NCBI RefSeq assembly: GCF_024124905.1
Contig: NZ_JAMXST010000005.1
Coordinates: 558,001-622,000 of the forward strand
DNA: 64,000 bases
Reading direction: 5' to 3'
Origin: Cellulosimicrobium cellulans
GTDB lineage: Bacteria > Actinomycetota > Actinomycetes > Actinomycetales > Cellulomonadaceae
The position numbers and the translations under genes are program-made. Below the pieces are notes generated by a model, which saw nothing but the letters and a program-made list of their open reading frames with translations, was not told the origin of the DNA and did no database searches. Shown here piece after piece: positions 32,939 through 41,104 of this stretch; the first letter of the stretch is position 1, and each line of letters opens with the position of its first letter.

Positions 32939-34966
32939 ATGACGCAGCACGCCTCTCCCCGACCGTCGCGCACCCACACGGTCCTCACGTCCGTCGCGCT
33001 CGCCGTGCTCGCCCTCGCGGTGGCCGGCCTGATCGCGTTCCTGCTCGTGTACCACGGCAAGGTCGCCGACGGCGCGACCCGCCTCGACGACGGCGCCGCA
33101 CAGCTCTCCGACGGCGCCGCGACGCTCGCCGACGGCACCGCCGAGGCCCAGGCCGGCGCCCAGCGGCTCTCCGACGGGGCGGGCGACCTGCGGGACGGCG
33201 CCGGCGACCTCGTCGCCGGGGCGCAGAAGGCGTCCGACGGCGCGACCCAGCTCGCCGCGGGCGGCACCACCGCGCTCGACGGCGCGAGCGAGCTCGCCGC
33301 CGGTGCGGACGAGCTGAACGCCGGAGCGGCCCGCCTCGCCGCAGGCACGGGCGACGCGGCGAGCGGTGCGGCCCGCCTCGCCACGGGCAGCACGGACCTC
33401 GACGCCGGGGCCGCGCGCCTCGCGGCCGGCAGCACGCGCGCCGCCGACGGTGCGTCGCAGCTCGCCGCGGGAGCGGGCGACCTCAGCACGGGCGCCGGCG
33501 ACCTGAGCGCGGGGGCTGCCCGCGCCGCGACCGGCTCCGCCGACCTCGCGACCGGAGCCGATCGGCTCGCGACCGGGGCCGGCACCCTCGCGGCGGGCAC
33601 CACCGAGCTCCGGACGGGCGTGCGCGACAGCCTCGGCGCAGGGGTCCTGGCCCTCGACCAGGGCCAGGCCCAGCTCTCCGCCGGTGCGGCGCGCCTCGCC
33701 GGCGGGGTCGCCGCAGCGGGAGCAGGGGCGGACGCGATCCAGGCAGGAGTCGATCAGCTCCGCGAAGGAGCGACCGGGGTGCGCGGTGGTGCGGTCACCC
33801 TGGGCGGGTACGCCGAGCAGCTGCAGGGTTCTGCCGGCGAGCTCCAGCGCTCCGCCGTGACCGTCGGGACCAACCTGGACGGCCTCGCGGCGCAGCTCGA
33901 CACGATCGCGCGCGGCGAGGTCGCGGCGACCCCGGAGACCCTCGGGACGATCGCCGCGACCCTCCGCGCCCTGGGCAACGGCACCGAGTCGGCTCCCGGC
34001 GCGTCCGCGCAGATCGCGGGCGGCGCGGGACGACTGGCGTCGGGCGCGGGCGAGCTCTCCGCGGGAGCGGCCGCCGTCACCGCCGGGATCGACCAGCTCT
34101 CGGCCGGCCTCGGGACCGGCACCCCGGACCGACCCGGGCTCACCGCGGGGCTCGCGCGGCTCCGCACGGGCCTCGGCGAGGGCACCCCCGCGCAGCCGGG
34201 CCTCGCCGCCGGGGTCCAGCAGCTCCGGACCGGCATCGACGTCCAGCTCGCCGGCGGGATCGACGCGCTCGCCGCCGGTGCCACCACGCTGGACGGCAAG
34301 ATCGGCGAGCTGGAGACCGGCGCCGCGACGCTCCACGGGAAGGTTGGGGAGCTCAGCGCGGGCGCCTCGACGATCGCGGACGGCACCGCCGACCTCGCCG
34401 CCGGCGCGGCGCGCGTGAGCAGCGGCAGCACGCTCCTCGCGACGAAGACCTCCGAGCTCGCCGCCGGCACGGCCGAGCTCGCGACCGGCGCGTCCGACCT
34501 GCACGCCGGGACGACCCGGGCCGCCGCGGGTGCCGCCGACCTCTCCGCCGGGACGGTGCGGCTGCGCACGGGCGCCGGCGACCTGTCCGCCGGGACCACG
34601 CGCCTGGAGGACGGGACGCTGCGGCTGCAGAACGGGCTCACGACGCTGTCCACCGGCGCGACGACGCTCGCCGCCGGCAACGCGGCGCTCGCCGAGGGCT
34701 CGACGACGCTGCACGCCGGGACGACGACGCTCGCCGACGGCGCGTCCGACCTGCACGACGGCAGCACGCGCATCGCGGACGGCGCCGCCACGCTCTCCGA
34801 CGGCACGGAGACCCTCTCCGACGGCACGACCGAGCTCAAGGACAGCGTCGAGAACAGCCCCGTCGGACGGGTGTCGCTCGGCATGTCGGCGCTCGTCGGC
34901 GGGACCGTGCTCGCGGGCGTCGCGGGCGTCGGGCTCGGGCTGCGCCGTCGGCTCGCGGCGGTCTGA
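32939..34966 (+). CDS. Double-anchored YhgE-like glycine-heptad repeat membrane protein
   Basis: 675 residues from ATG 32939 (GAGGAAGGACGACCG upstream). One membrane helix near residues 20-38 and one near 650-668 enclose about 600 residues of heptads of the form G-A-x-x-L-x-x (for example DGAAQLSDGAATLADG), as in the extracytoplasmic coil of YhgE/Pip and some MmpL-linked proteins. The usual multi-helix ABC2 membrane part is absent. The extracellular or periplasmic rod is very Ala/Gly/Leu/Thr rich. Its function is unknown; relatives are linked to type VII secretion receptors, phage infection and envelope transport. A strong hairpin follows the gene. Confidence 0.8.
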   Translation: MTQHASPRPSRTHTVLTSVALAVLALAVAGLIAFLLVYHGKVADGATRLDDGAAQLSDGAATLADGTAEAQAGAQRLSDGAGDLRDGAGDLVAGAQKASDGATQLAAGGTTALDGASELAAGADELNAGAARLAAGTGDAASGAARLATGSTDLDAGAARLAAGSTRAADGASQLAAGAGDLSTGAGDLSAGAARAATGSADLATGADRLATGAGTLAAGTTELRTGVRDSLGAGVLALDQGQAQLSAGAARLAGGVAAAGAGADAIQAGVDQLREGATGVRGGAVTLGGYAEQLQGSAGELQRSAVTVGTNLDGLAAQLDTIARGEVAATPETLGTIAATLRALGNGTESAPGASAQIAGGAGRLASGAGELSAGAAAVTAGIDQLSAGLGTGTPDRPGLTAGLARLRTGLGEGTPAQPGLAAGVQQLRTGIDVQLAGGIDALAAGATTLDGKIGELETGAATLHGKVGELSAGASTIADGTADLAAGAARVSSGSTLLATKTSELAAGTAELATGASDLHAGTTRAAAGAADLSAGTVRLRTGAGDLSAGTTRLEDGTLRLQNGLTTLSTGATTLAAGNAALAEGSTTLHAGTTTLADGASDLHDGSTRIADGAATLSDGTETLSDGTTELKDSVENSPVGRVSLGMSALVGGTVLAGVAGVGLGLRRRLAAV

Positions 34967-34981
34967 CCGACCGTCGCGCAC

Positions 34982-35011
34982 GGCCGGGCGGCATCTCCTC
35001 ACCGCCCGGCC
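34982..35011 (+). terminator. Hairpin terminator after the heptad-repeat gene
   Basis: GGCCGGGCGG and its perfect complement CCGCCCGGCC enclose a 10-base loop, 16 bp after the stop codon. No T-run follows. Confidence 0.6.
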
Positions 35012-35204
35012 CCCTGCTCGAGGGCGGCTGCACGTCGACGGTGTCGCCCTCGCGGGCGGCGGTCCCGGTGGACAGGACTCCGGGCCCGCCGCCCTTCTTC
35101 GTGCACGCCGGCCGCAGCAGCCCGGGGTCGACCGCTCGGCGCGGACCCGGCACGGCCACCCGACCGGCACCGACCACCGGACCGGCACGGGCTACCGTGA
35201 CCGC

Positions 35205-36053
35205 GTGACGCTGCTCCTCAAGCTCGTGCTGGCACCCGCCCTGGTGGTCGCGTCCACGCTCGCCGGACGGCGCTGGGGAGCGCGGCTCACCGGGGTGCTC
35301 GTCGGGCTGCCCGTCGTGGCCGGGCCGATCCTCCTCATCACCACGCTCGACCACGGCACCGGGTTCGGCGCCGCCGCGGCGTCGTCAGCGCTGCTCGGCC
35401 TCACGTCTCTCGCCCTGTTCGCCGTGGTGTTCGCCCGGTGCTCTCGCCGGACGGGCTGGCTCGGTGCGCTCGCGGCGTCCTGGGCCGCGTGCCTCGTGGC
35501 GGACGTCGCGCTCGCCCGGCTGACGCTGCCCGCCGGGATCACGTTCGTCGTGGCGCTCGCGACGTTCTGGGGCGCGTCCCGGGTCATGCCGCCCGACGTG
35601 GCGGCCCCCCCGCCGTCGACCGTCCCGTCGCCCTGGTGGGACCTCCCCGCCCGCGCCGCGACGACGGCGGCGCTCGTCCTCGCCGTCACCACCGCGTCGG
35701 GTGCGCTCGGCCCGGCGATGACGGGCGTGCTCGCGCCGTTCCCGATCGCGTCGAGCGTGGTCGCCGCGTTCGCGCTCGCACAGCGCGGGTCGGCCGAGAC
35801 CGTCCGGCTCCTGCGCGGTCTGCTGGCCGGGCTCACCGGGTTCGCGGTGTTCTGCCTCCTCGTCGCGCTCCTCGTGGACCGGCTCGGCATCGCCGCCGCC
35901 TTCGGGATCGCCCTCGCCGCGAGCGTCGCCGTGCAGGCCGCCGTGCCGCTCGCCGGGCGACTCGTCGGCGCAGGACGGGACGCCCAGGACGACGACGCGC
36001 CGACCACTCCAGGCGACGGAGCCCGCGACTCGGCGCGGACAGGTCGTCGCTAA
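35205..36053 (+). CDS. Polytopic membrane protein of unknown function
   Basis: 282 residues from GTG 35205, the start at the first convincing hydrophobic helix (LLLKLVLAPALVVASTLAG). About eight predicted helices, with the pattern RLTGVLVGLPVVAGPILLIT near the start and TGVLAPFPIASSVVAAFALAQ in the second half. The two halves look like an inverted or direct duplication (G-V-L-x-x-x-P followed by S/G and a long helix). The C-terminal 30 residues are acidic and disordered. No family is recognised with certainty. Its stop overlaps the opposing small gene by 4 bp. Confidence 0.75.
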   Translation: MTLLLKLVLAPALVVASTLAGRRWGARLTGVLVGLPVVAGPILLITTLDHGTGFGAAAASSALLGLTSLALFAVVFARCSRRTGWLGALAASWAACLVADVALARLTLPAGITFVVALATFWGASRVMPPDVAAPPPSTVPSPWWDLPARAATTAALVLAVTTASGALGPAMTGVLAPFPIASSVVAAFALAQRGSAETVRLLRGLLAGLTGFAVFCLLVALLVDRLGIAAAFGIALAASVAVQAAVPLAGRLVGAGRDAQDDDAPTTPGDGARDSARTGRR

Positions 36054-36436
36054 CCGCCGGCGAGCACGCTCAGCACGCCGCGGACGACGATCACCGGCAG
36101 GGCGACGAGCATCGCGCCGAGCCCCCACCGGGACACGTCCGACGCCCCCAGGTCGGGGCGGTCGAGCCGGACCGAGTCGGGGTCGCCCGCACGCCGGACG
36201 ACGGGCACGACCTGACCCGGCCGGTACTGGCCCGCGGGCACCTTCTGCTCCGGACGCACGCCGCGCGGCCGGTCACGGGTCGCCGGGACGACCATCTCGG
36301 TGGGGTGCTCGACGACCGAGCGTCGGTTGAGCAGGGGCGTGGGCACGACCTGCACGACGACCCCCGTGCCGCGCGGACCGCGGCGGCACGTCCCCGCGAT
36401 CCGGTCGGTCGCCGACCCTCTCGCCCTGCGCGGCAC
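36050..36436 (-). CDS. Small protein with C-terminal membrane helix, DUF3592-like
   Basis: 128 residues from GTG 36436. The middle (GTGVVVQVVPTPLLNRRSVV, then GQVVPVVRRAGDPDSVRLD) follows the strand pattern of DUF3592-like proteins, where a small beta domain ends in a charged turn. The last 25 residues are a membrane helix (LGAMLVALPVIVVRGVLSVL). The first 20 residues are Arg-rich and may not be translated. Function unknown. It is convergent with the polytopic membrane protein and lies just behind the exporter operon. Confidence 0.5.
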   Translation of the reverse strand: MPRRARGSATDRIAGTCRRGPRGTGVVVQVVPTPLLNRRSVVEHPTEMVVPATRDRPRGVRPEQKVPAGQYRPGQVVPVVRRAGDPDSVRLDRPDLGASDVSRWGLGAMLVALPVIVVRGVLSVLAGG

Positions 36437-36461
36437 CGCCGCGGCGACCGCCGGCCCACGC

Positions 36462-37313
36462 CTACTGCCGACGGCGCCGGGCGAACACGGACGCCGCCCC
36501 GCCGAGGAACACCGCGACCAGGCCGAGGCACCACGCGAGGGCGAGCGCCGCCGTCGGGCCCAGGTCGGTGACCGGCGCCCCGGTCGAGCCCGTCCCGACG
36601 AGCAGGCCGCGGATCGTCTCGATCACGGGCGTGACGGGCTGGTGCTCCGCGAACCCGCGCAGCCACGACGGCATGGTCTCGGGCGGCACGAACGCGCTCG
36701 ACACGTACGGCAGGAACAGCATGAAGAAGCTGAACCCCCCGGCCGCCGCGGGCGAGCGCACGAGCACGCCCACGAAGGCCGCGACGCTCGTGATCGCGAG
36801 CACGTACGCGGCGACGACCCCGACGGCTCCCAGCCACTCGAGCGCGGTCGCGTCGGGCCGGAAGCCGATGAGGAACGCGACGCCCAGCACGACGGCCGTC
36901 GTCACGAGGTTCTTCACGACGCTCGCCACGACGTGCCCCACGAGCACCGTCCCGCTCGCGATCGGCATCGACCGGAACCTGTCCATGATGCCGCCGGACA
37001 TGTCCTGCTCCACGGCGATCGCGGTGTTCGACGCCCCGTAGCCCGCGCACAGCAGGATGATCCCCGGCGTCGCGTACGTGACGTAGTCCGTGCCGACGCT
37101 CATCGCGCCGCCGAACACGTACACGAACAGGATCATGAGCATCACCGGCAGCACGAGCGCGAGGATCAGCTCGTCCGGCTCGCGGCGCACGAGCCGCAGC
37201 GAGCGCGCGACCATCGTCCCGGCGTCGGCGAGCACGTGGCGGCCCGGCCGGGCCGTAGGGGCAGGGAGGCGCGGCGTCGTGCCCGACGGCGCAGCGGCGG
37301 TCTGGGCGGTCAT
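36462..37313 (-). CDS. ABC-2 type exporter permease (DrrB-like)
   Basis: 283 residues from ATG 37313, overlapping the ATPase stop by 4 bp. Six predicted helices of the ABC2_membrane family, with the DrrB-like segments LVLPVMLMILFVYVFGGAM, GGIMDRFRSMPIASGTVLVG and the short helix after PYVSSAFVPPETMPSW. DrrAB exporters pump daunorubicin-like drugs, lipids or antibiotics. It forms one transporter with the upstream ATPase and is probably repressed by the divergent TetR protein. Confidence 0.92.
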   Translation of the reverse strand: MTAQTAAAPSGTTPRLPAPTARPGRHVLADAGTMVARSLRLVRREPDELILALVLPVMLMILFVYVFGGAMSVGTDYVTYATPGIILLCAGYGASNTAIAVEQDMSGGIMDRFRSMPIASGTVLVGHVVASVVKNLVTTAVVLGVAFLIGFRPDATALEWLGAVGVVAAYVLAITSVAAFVGVLVRSPAAAGGFSFFMLFLPYVSSAFVPPETMPSWLRGFAEHQPVTPVIETIRGLLVGTGSTGAPVTDLGPTAALALAWCLGLVAVFLGGAASVFARRRRQ

Positions 37314-38326
37314 GCTGCGGTCTCCTCACGGTCGGCCTGGTGGTCAGCCTCGGTCGTGCCGCGGTCCCGGTCTCGGGTCCGCGCGGCGTGGCCCGTCAGG
37401 GTGAGGAACACGTCGTCGAGCGTCGGCTTCCGCACCTCCCACCGCATCGGCTCGACGCCGGTCGCCGCCACCGCGGCGAGGACGTCGCGGACGTGCTCGA
37501 CCGACCCGTCGGTGGGGACGCGGAGCGTCGCGGAGGTGAGGTCGAGCGCCTCCGGCCACGGTCCCGCGGCCCCGACCGACGCCGCCGCGGCGGCCGACGC
37601 GAAGGTGAGCTCGATGCTCGCGTCGCCGACGCGGCGCTTGAGGTCGGACGGGGAGCCCTGTGCGACGACGCGGCCGTCGTCGATCAGCGCGACGCGGTCG
37701 GCGAGCTGGTCGGCCTCCTCGAGGTACTGCGTCGTGAGGAACAGGCTCGTGCCGTCGGCGACGACGCCACGGATCACCTCCCACATCGTCTGGCGGCTGC
37801 GCGGGTCGAGGCCGGTGGTGGGCTCGTCGAGGAACATGACCTGGGGACGGGTGAGGAGCCCGGCCGCCAGGTCGAGCCGGCGGCGCATGCCGCCGGAGTA
37901 GGTCCCGACGCGGCGGTCGGCGGCCGCGGCGAGGTCGAACGCGTCGAGCAGGCCGTCGACGCGGGCGCGCGCGGCCCGGCGGGGCAGGTGCGCGAGGCGG
38001 CCCATCATCGTGAGGTTCTCGCGGCCCGTCTGCTTCTCGTCGACCGCCGCGTACTGGCCGGTCAGGCTGATGAGGCCGCGGACGCGTGCGGCCTCGCGCA
38101 CGACGTCGTGGCCCGCGACCGTCGCCGTGCCGCCGTCGGGACGCAGGAGGGTGGCGAGGATGCGGACCGTGGTGGTCTTCCCCGCCCCGTTGGGGCCGAG
38201 CAGGGCGAGGACCTCGCCGCGGCGCAGCGTGAGGTCGACGCCGTCGAGCACGCGCACGGGGCGGCGCGGTGTCCCGTAGCTCTTGCGCAGGCCGTCGGCG
38301 TGCACGAGCACGTCCGGTGCGGGCAT
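37310..38326 (-). CDS. ABC exporter ATP-binding protein (DrrA-like)
   Basis: 338 residues from ATG 38326. Walker A GPNGAGKTTT, signature YSGGMRRRLDLAAGLL, Walker B VMFLDEPTTGLD and the DrrA C-terminal extension (KPTLDDVFLTLTGH), which fixes the subfamily. It powers the adjacent DrrB-like permease. The pair stands divergent from a TetR repressor gene across a 120-bp gap with an operator-like palindrome, the usual design of drug-inducible efflux. Confidence 0.94.
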   Translation of the reverse strand: MPAPDVLVHADGLRKSYGTPRRPVRVLDGVDLTLRRGEVLALLGPNGAGKTTTVRILATLLRPDGGTATVAGHDVVREAARVRGLISLTGQYAAVDEKQTGRENLTMMGRLAHLPRRAARARVDGLLDAFDLAAAADRRVGTYSGGMRRRLDLAAGLLTRPQVMFLDEPTTGLDPRSRQTMWEVIRGVVADGTSLFLTTQYLEEADQLADRVALIDDGRVVAQGSPSDLKRRVGDASIELTFASAAAAASVGAAGPWPEALDLTSATLRVPTDGSVEHVRDVLAAVAATGVEPMRWEVRKPTLDDVFLTLTGHAARTRDRDRGTTEADHQADREETAA

Positions 38327-38392
38327 GAGGCCTCCAGGGTTCAGGCGGCAGAACCGCGTGTGGAAGAAACTGTTTATGTAATCCACTGTTCT

Positions 38393-38407
38393 GTGTACGG
38401 TAGACAC
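38393..38407. promoter_or_regulatory. Operator-like palindrome between the drrAB-type operon and tetR gene
   Basis: GTGTACGGTAGACAC, imperfectly symmetric (GTGT/ACAC with partly matched centre), in an AT-rich gap that also holds TGTTTATGTAATCCACTGTT. It is the best candidate for the TetR binding site, with overlapping divergent promoters. Confidence 0.4.
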
Positions 38408-38446
38408 GGTTTCGTGGGCGGTCAAGGCCCGCGGGAGGATGACGAG

Positions 38447-39322
38447 ATGACCACGCCCGAACCCACCGAGCGGCACGCGCCCGACGAGTCGGCCCCGACG
38501 ACGGAGCTGCCGCCCGCGATCGCGCGCCTCTGGGGTCGCGCACCCGGCCCGCGTCGCGGCCCCAAGCCCGCGCTGACGGTCGAGCAGGTGGTGCGGGCCG
38601 CCGTCGACCTCGCCGACGCCGAGGGCCTGCCCGCGGTCTCCATGGCGCGCGTCGCGGAGGCGCTCGGCTACACGCCGATGGCGCTCTACCGGTACGTCGA
38701 GAGCAAGGACGAGCTCCTCGTCCTCATGGCCGACGCCGCAGCGGACGTGCTCACCCTGCCCCCGTACGACGAGGGCGACTGGCGCGCCGGGCTCGAGGCC
38801 TGGACCCGCGCGCAGATCGCGGGCGTCCTCGCGCGGCCGTGGTTCCTCGACCTACCGCTGACGACGGCGCAGGTCGGGCCGAACCGCCTGCGCTGGATCG
38901 ACCGCGCGTTCGCGATCCTCGCACCGCTCGACCTGACGGTGGACGAGAAGCTGCAGATCGTCGGGCTCCTCGCCCAGCACGTACTCGGCGAGGGCCGCGT
39001 CCAGGTCGAGACCCGGCGTGCGGCCGCGGAGGCCGTGCGCCGCGCCCAGGGCCTGCCCGCCGACACCCCCGAGTCCGACCTCGACGCGGACGCGGTCGCC
39101 GCCGCCAACCCGTACGCCGACTACGAGCTCGTGCTCACGCGGCTCGTCGATCCCGAGACCTACCCCGCGCTCACCGGCGCGCTGGCCTCGTGGTCGCCGA
39201 CCGCACCGCAGCCCGACGACTGGGAGAGCGACATCGGCTTCGGCCTCGACATCCTCCTCGACGGGATCGAGGCCTTCGTCGCCCGGCGCGCCACCGCCCG
39301 CGGGGCCGCCCACCACGGCTGA
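38447..39322 (+). CDS. TetR-family repressor with TetR_C (tetracycline-repressor-like) domain
   Basis: 291 residues from ATG 38447 (GGGAGGATGACG upstream). The HTH lies at about residues 45-92 (TVEQVVRAAVDLADAEGLPA, VAEALGYTPMALYRYVESKD). The C-terminal part (LEAWTRAQIAGVLARPWFLD and following helices) is the TetR_C ligand pocket of the TetR/ActII subgroup. A disordered 40-residue N-terminal lead is present, as in many actinobacterial members. It should repress the divergent exporter operon and be released by the pump's substrate. Confidence 0.9.
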   Translation: MTTPEPTERHAPDESAPTTELPPAIARLWGRAPGPRRGPKPALTVEQVVRAAVDLADAEGLPAVSMARVAEALGYTPMALYRYVESKDELLVLMADAAADVLTLPPYDEGDWRAGLEAWTRAQIAGVLARPWFLDLPLTTAQVGPNRLRWIDRAFAILAPLDLTVDEKLQIVGLLAQHVLGEGRVQVETRRAAAEAVRRAQGLPADTPESDLDADAVAAANPYADYELVLTRLVDPETYPALTGALASWSPTAPQPDDWESDIGFGLDILLDGIEAFVARRATARGAAHHG

Positions 39323-39374
39323 CCGCCCACGGTGCCCGGGTCGCGAGCGGGACGCCGTCGGCGCTCGGAGCCGG

Positions 39375-41084
39375 TCAGGGCGTCGGCTGGACCGGGGCGT
39401 CGGGCACCTGGACGTCGGGCAGGTCCGGCAGGTCGAGCGTCGGGACGTCGATGCTCGGGATGTCGACGTCCTCCATCCGGTCGCGCAGCTCCTCCTGACG
39501 GATGCGGTTGTTCTCCTGGATGCAGGAGAGCCGGGTCACGGGACGGCCGCCGCACTCCTGGACCTCCGAGTCCGGGTCGCGCGGGGCCTTCGGCGACTGG
39601 ACGTAGCGGCCGTCGGCGTCGTGCGCGTTCGGCGTGACGGGCAGCGCGACGACGGCCGCGACGCCGCCGACGGCGAGGAGCGCCGTCGTGACGAGGAGGA
39701 CCGCCGCGCCCAGCCCGGCGCGGACCGCGGCGCCGGCGCTCACGGGCAGGCGCTCGTCCGACGCCGCGCGCTGCCGCTCCGCCGCACGCCACGCGACCCA
39801 CAGACCGACCGTCACCGGGAGCACGAACGCCACGGCGGCCAGCGCCGCGACCGAGCGGGCGTCCTCGCGCGCGAGCGCCCCCGGCCCGATCGCCGCGACG
39901 ACGACCGCGACGATCCCCGTCACGACCGTGCGGCGCACCGCGGCGCCACGCAGACCCGAGCGCAGCCCGGCGATCCGCGCCGCGCCCACCGGGCCGGGCG
40001 GGAGGTACCCCAGGTCGCGCGTCTGCGTGACCATGGCCGCGTACAGGACGGCCGAGGTCACGGTCGTCACCGCGAGCACCGCACCGAGGGCGACGAGGAA
40101 CCACCGCACGACGACGGCGTCGCGCACCACGTACAGCAGCGCGAGCCCGGCGAGCACGCCCGCCCAGCCCACGACGACCGCCGCGACGGCCCCGCCGCGC
40201 AACGGCGTCTGGCGGAGGGTGCGGCGCAGCAGCCCGCGGGGGACCTGGAGGAGCACCGGGAGCACGCGCAGGGCCGTGATCGCCGTCCACAGCAGGACGA
40301 CGATCCCCCAGAGCGGCACGCCGCCGACGTGCGCGTCGCTCATCGAGAACGTGACGACGAGCGCGACCGCCCCGACGAGCAGCACCGGCATCTCGACGAG
40401 GCGCAGCACCTGCTGCCACACGCTGAGGTGCAGCAGGTAGCCGGCCTCGGCGTGCTCCGGGTTCGTCGCGAGGACGCTGCTGTACCCCTTCGCGCTGCGG
40501 CCGGTGTCGAGGGCGAGCGCCGCGTCGAGGTAGAGCAGGTCCTCGTGCTCCGGGGCGACGCCGAGGCCCTGGCGCACGAGGGCGCGCGCCCGGTCGTCGT
40601 CCCCGAGGCGCGACCACAGCCGCGCCGCCTGCGCGAGCCGGTCGGGGTTCTCGGGCGCGAGCGCGAGCGCCGCGTCGATGCGCTCGCGCGCGAGCCTCCG
40701 GTCGGCACCGCGCACCCGGCCCGACAGGTGCGTGTCGGCGAGCTGCAGGTGGTACCGCGCGTCGTCGGGGTCGAGCTCGAGCGCCTTCGCCGCGGCGTCG
40801 CGCGCTCCCGGCACGTCGCCCGTGTTCTGGCGCGCGATCGACAGCAGGTGGAGCGCGCCGTCGGCGGTGGGCCGGGCGCCCACGACCTGCTCCAGCAGCG
40901 GCAGCGCCTCGGCCGACCGCTGCAGGTGCAGCCGCACCCAGGCGGCGGTGAGGAGCAGCCGCGGGTCGTCGGGCACGCTCGCGAGCGCGTCGTCGACCTC
41001 GTCGAGCGCACGCTCGGGCCGCCCCATCTGGACGAGCAGCTCCGCGCGCGAGGCGACGGCGCGCGGGTCGGTCGTGGTGCTCAC
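39375..41084 (-). CDS. Tetratricopeptide-repeat integral membrane protein
   Basis: 569 residues from GTG 41084. Residues 1-225 are about six TPR-like helical pairs (RPERALDEVDDALASVPDDP, ARDAAAKALELDPDD), on the cytoplasmic side. Residues 235-510 hold seven to eight membrane helices (LVEMPVLLVGAVALVVTFSM onward). The tail has a Cys pair (ECGG and LSCIQ) and a Pro/Asp/Val-rich end. It follows the AAA+ gene by 20 bp, and that ATPase also starts with a TPR-like segment. The two probably form a membrane-bound ATPase complex. No known pathway can be named. Confidence 0.72.
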   Translation of the reverse strand: MSTTTDPRAVASRAELLVQMGRPERALDEVDDALASVPDDPRLLLTAAWVRLHLQRSAEALPLLEQVVGARPTADGALHLLSIARQNTGDVPGARDAAAKALELDPDDARYHLQLADTHLSGRVRGADRRLARERIDAALALAPENPDRLAQAARLWSRLGDDDRARALVRQGLGVAPEHEDLLYLDAALALDTGRSAKGYSSVLATNPEHAEAGYLLHLSVWQQVLRLVEMPVLLVGAVALVVTFSMSDAHVGGVPLWGIVVLLWTAITALRVLPVLLQVPRGLLRRTLRQTPLRGGAVAAVVVGWAGVLAGLALLYVVRDAVVVRWFLVALGAVLAVTTVTSAVLYAAMVTQTRDLGYLPPGPVGAARIAGLRSGLRGAAVRRTVVTGIVAVVVAAIGPGALAREDARSVAALAAVAFVLPVTVGLWVAWRAAERQRAASDERLPVSAGAAVRAGLGAAVLLVTTALLAVGGVAAVVALPVTPNAHDADGRYVQSPKAPRDPDSEVQECGGRPVTRLSCIQENNRIRQEELRDRMEDVDIPSIDVPTLDLPDLPDVQVPDAPVQPTP

Positions 41085-41104
41085 GGTCCGGGGTCCTCCG
41101 GCGC

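Noticed and set aside
32939-34966. Collagen-like or sequencing-artefact repeat
   Set aside because: The heptads vary in sequence while keeping G-A-x-x-L, and the gene has proper start, membrane anchors and terminator, so it is a genuine coding repeat.
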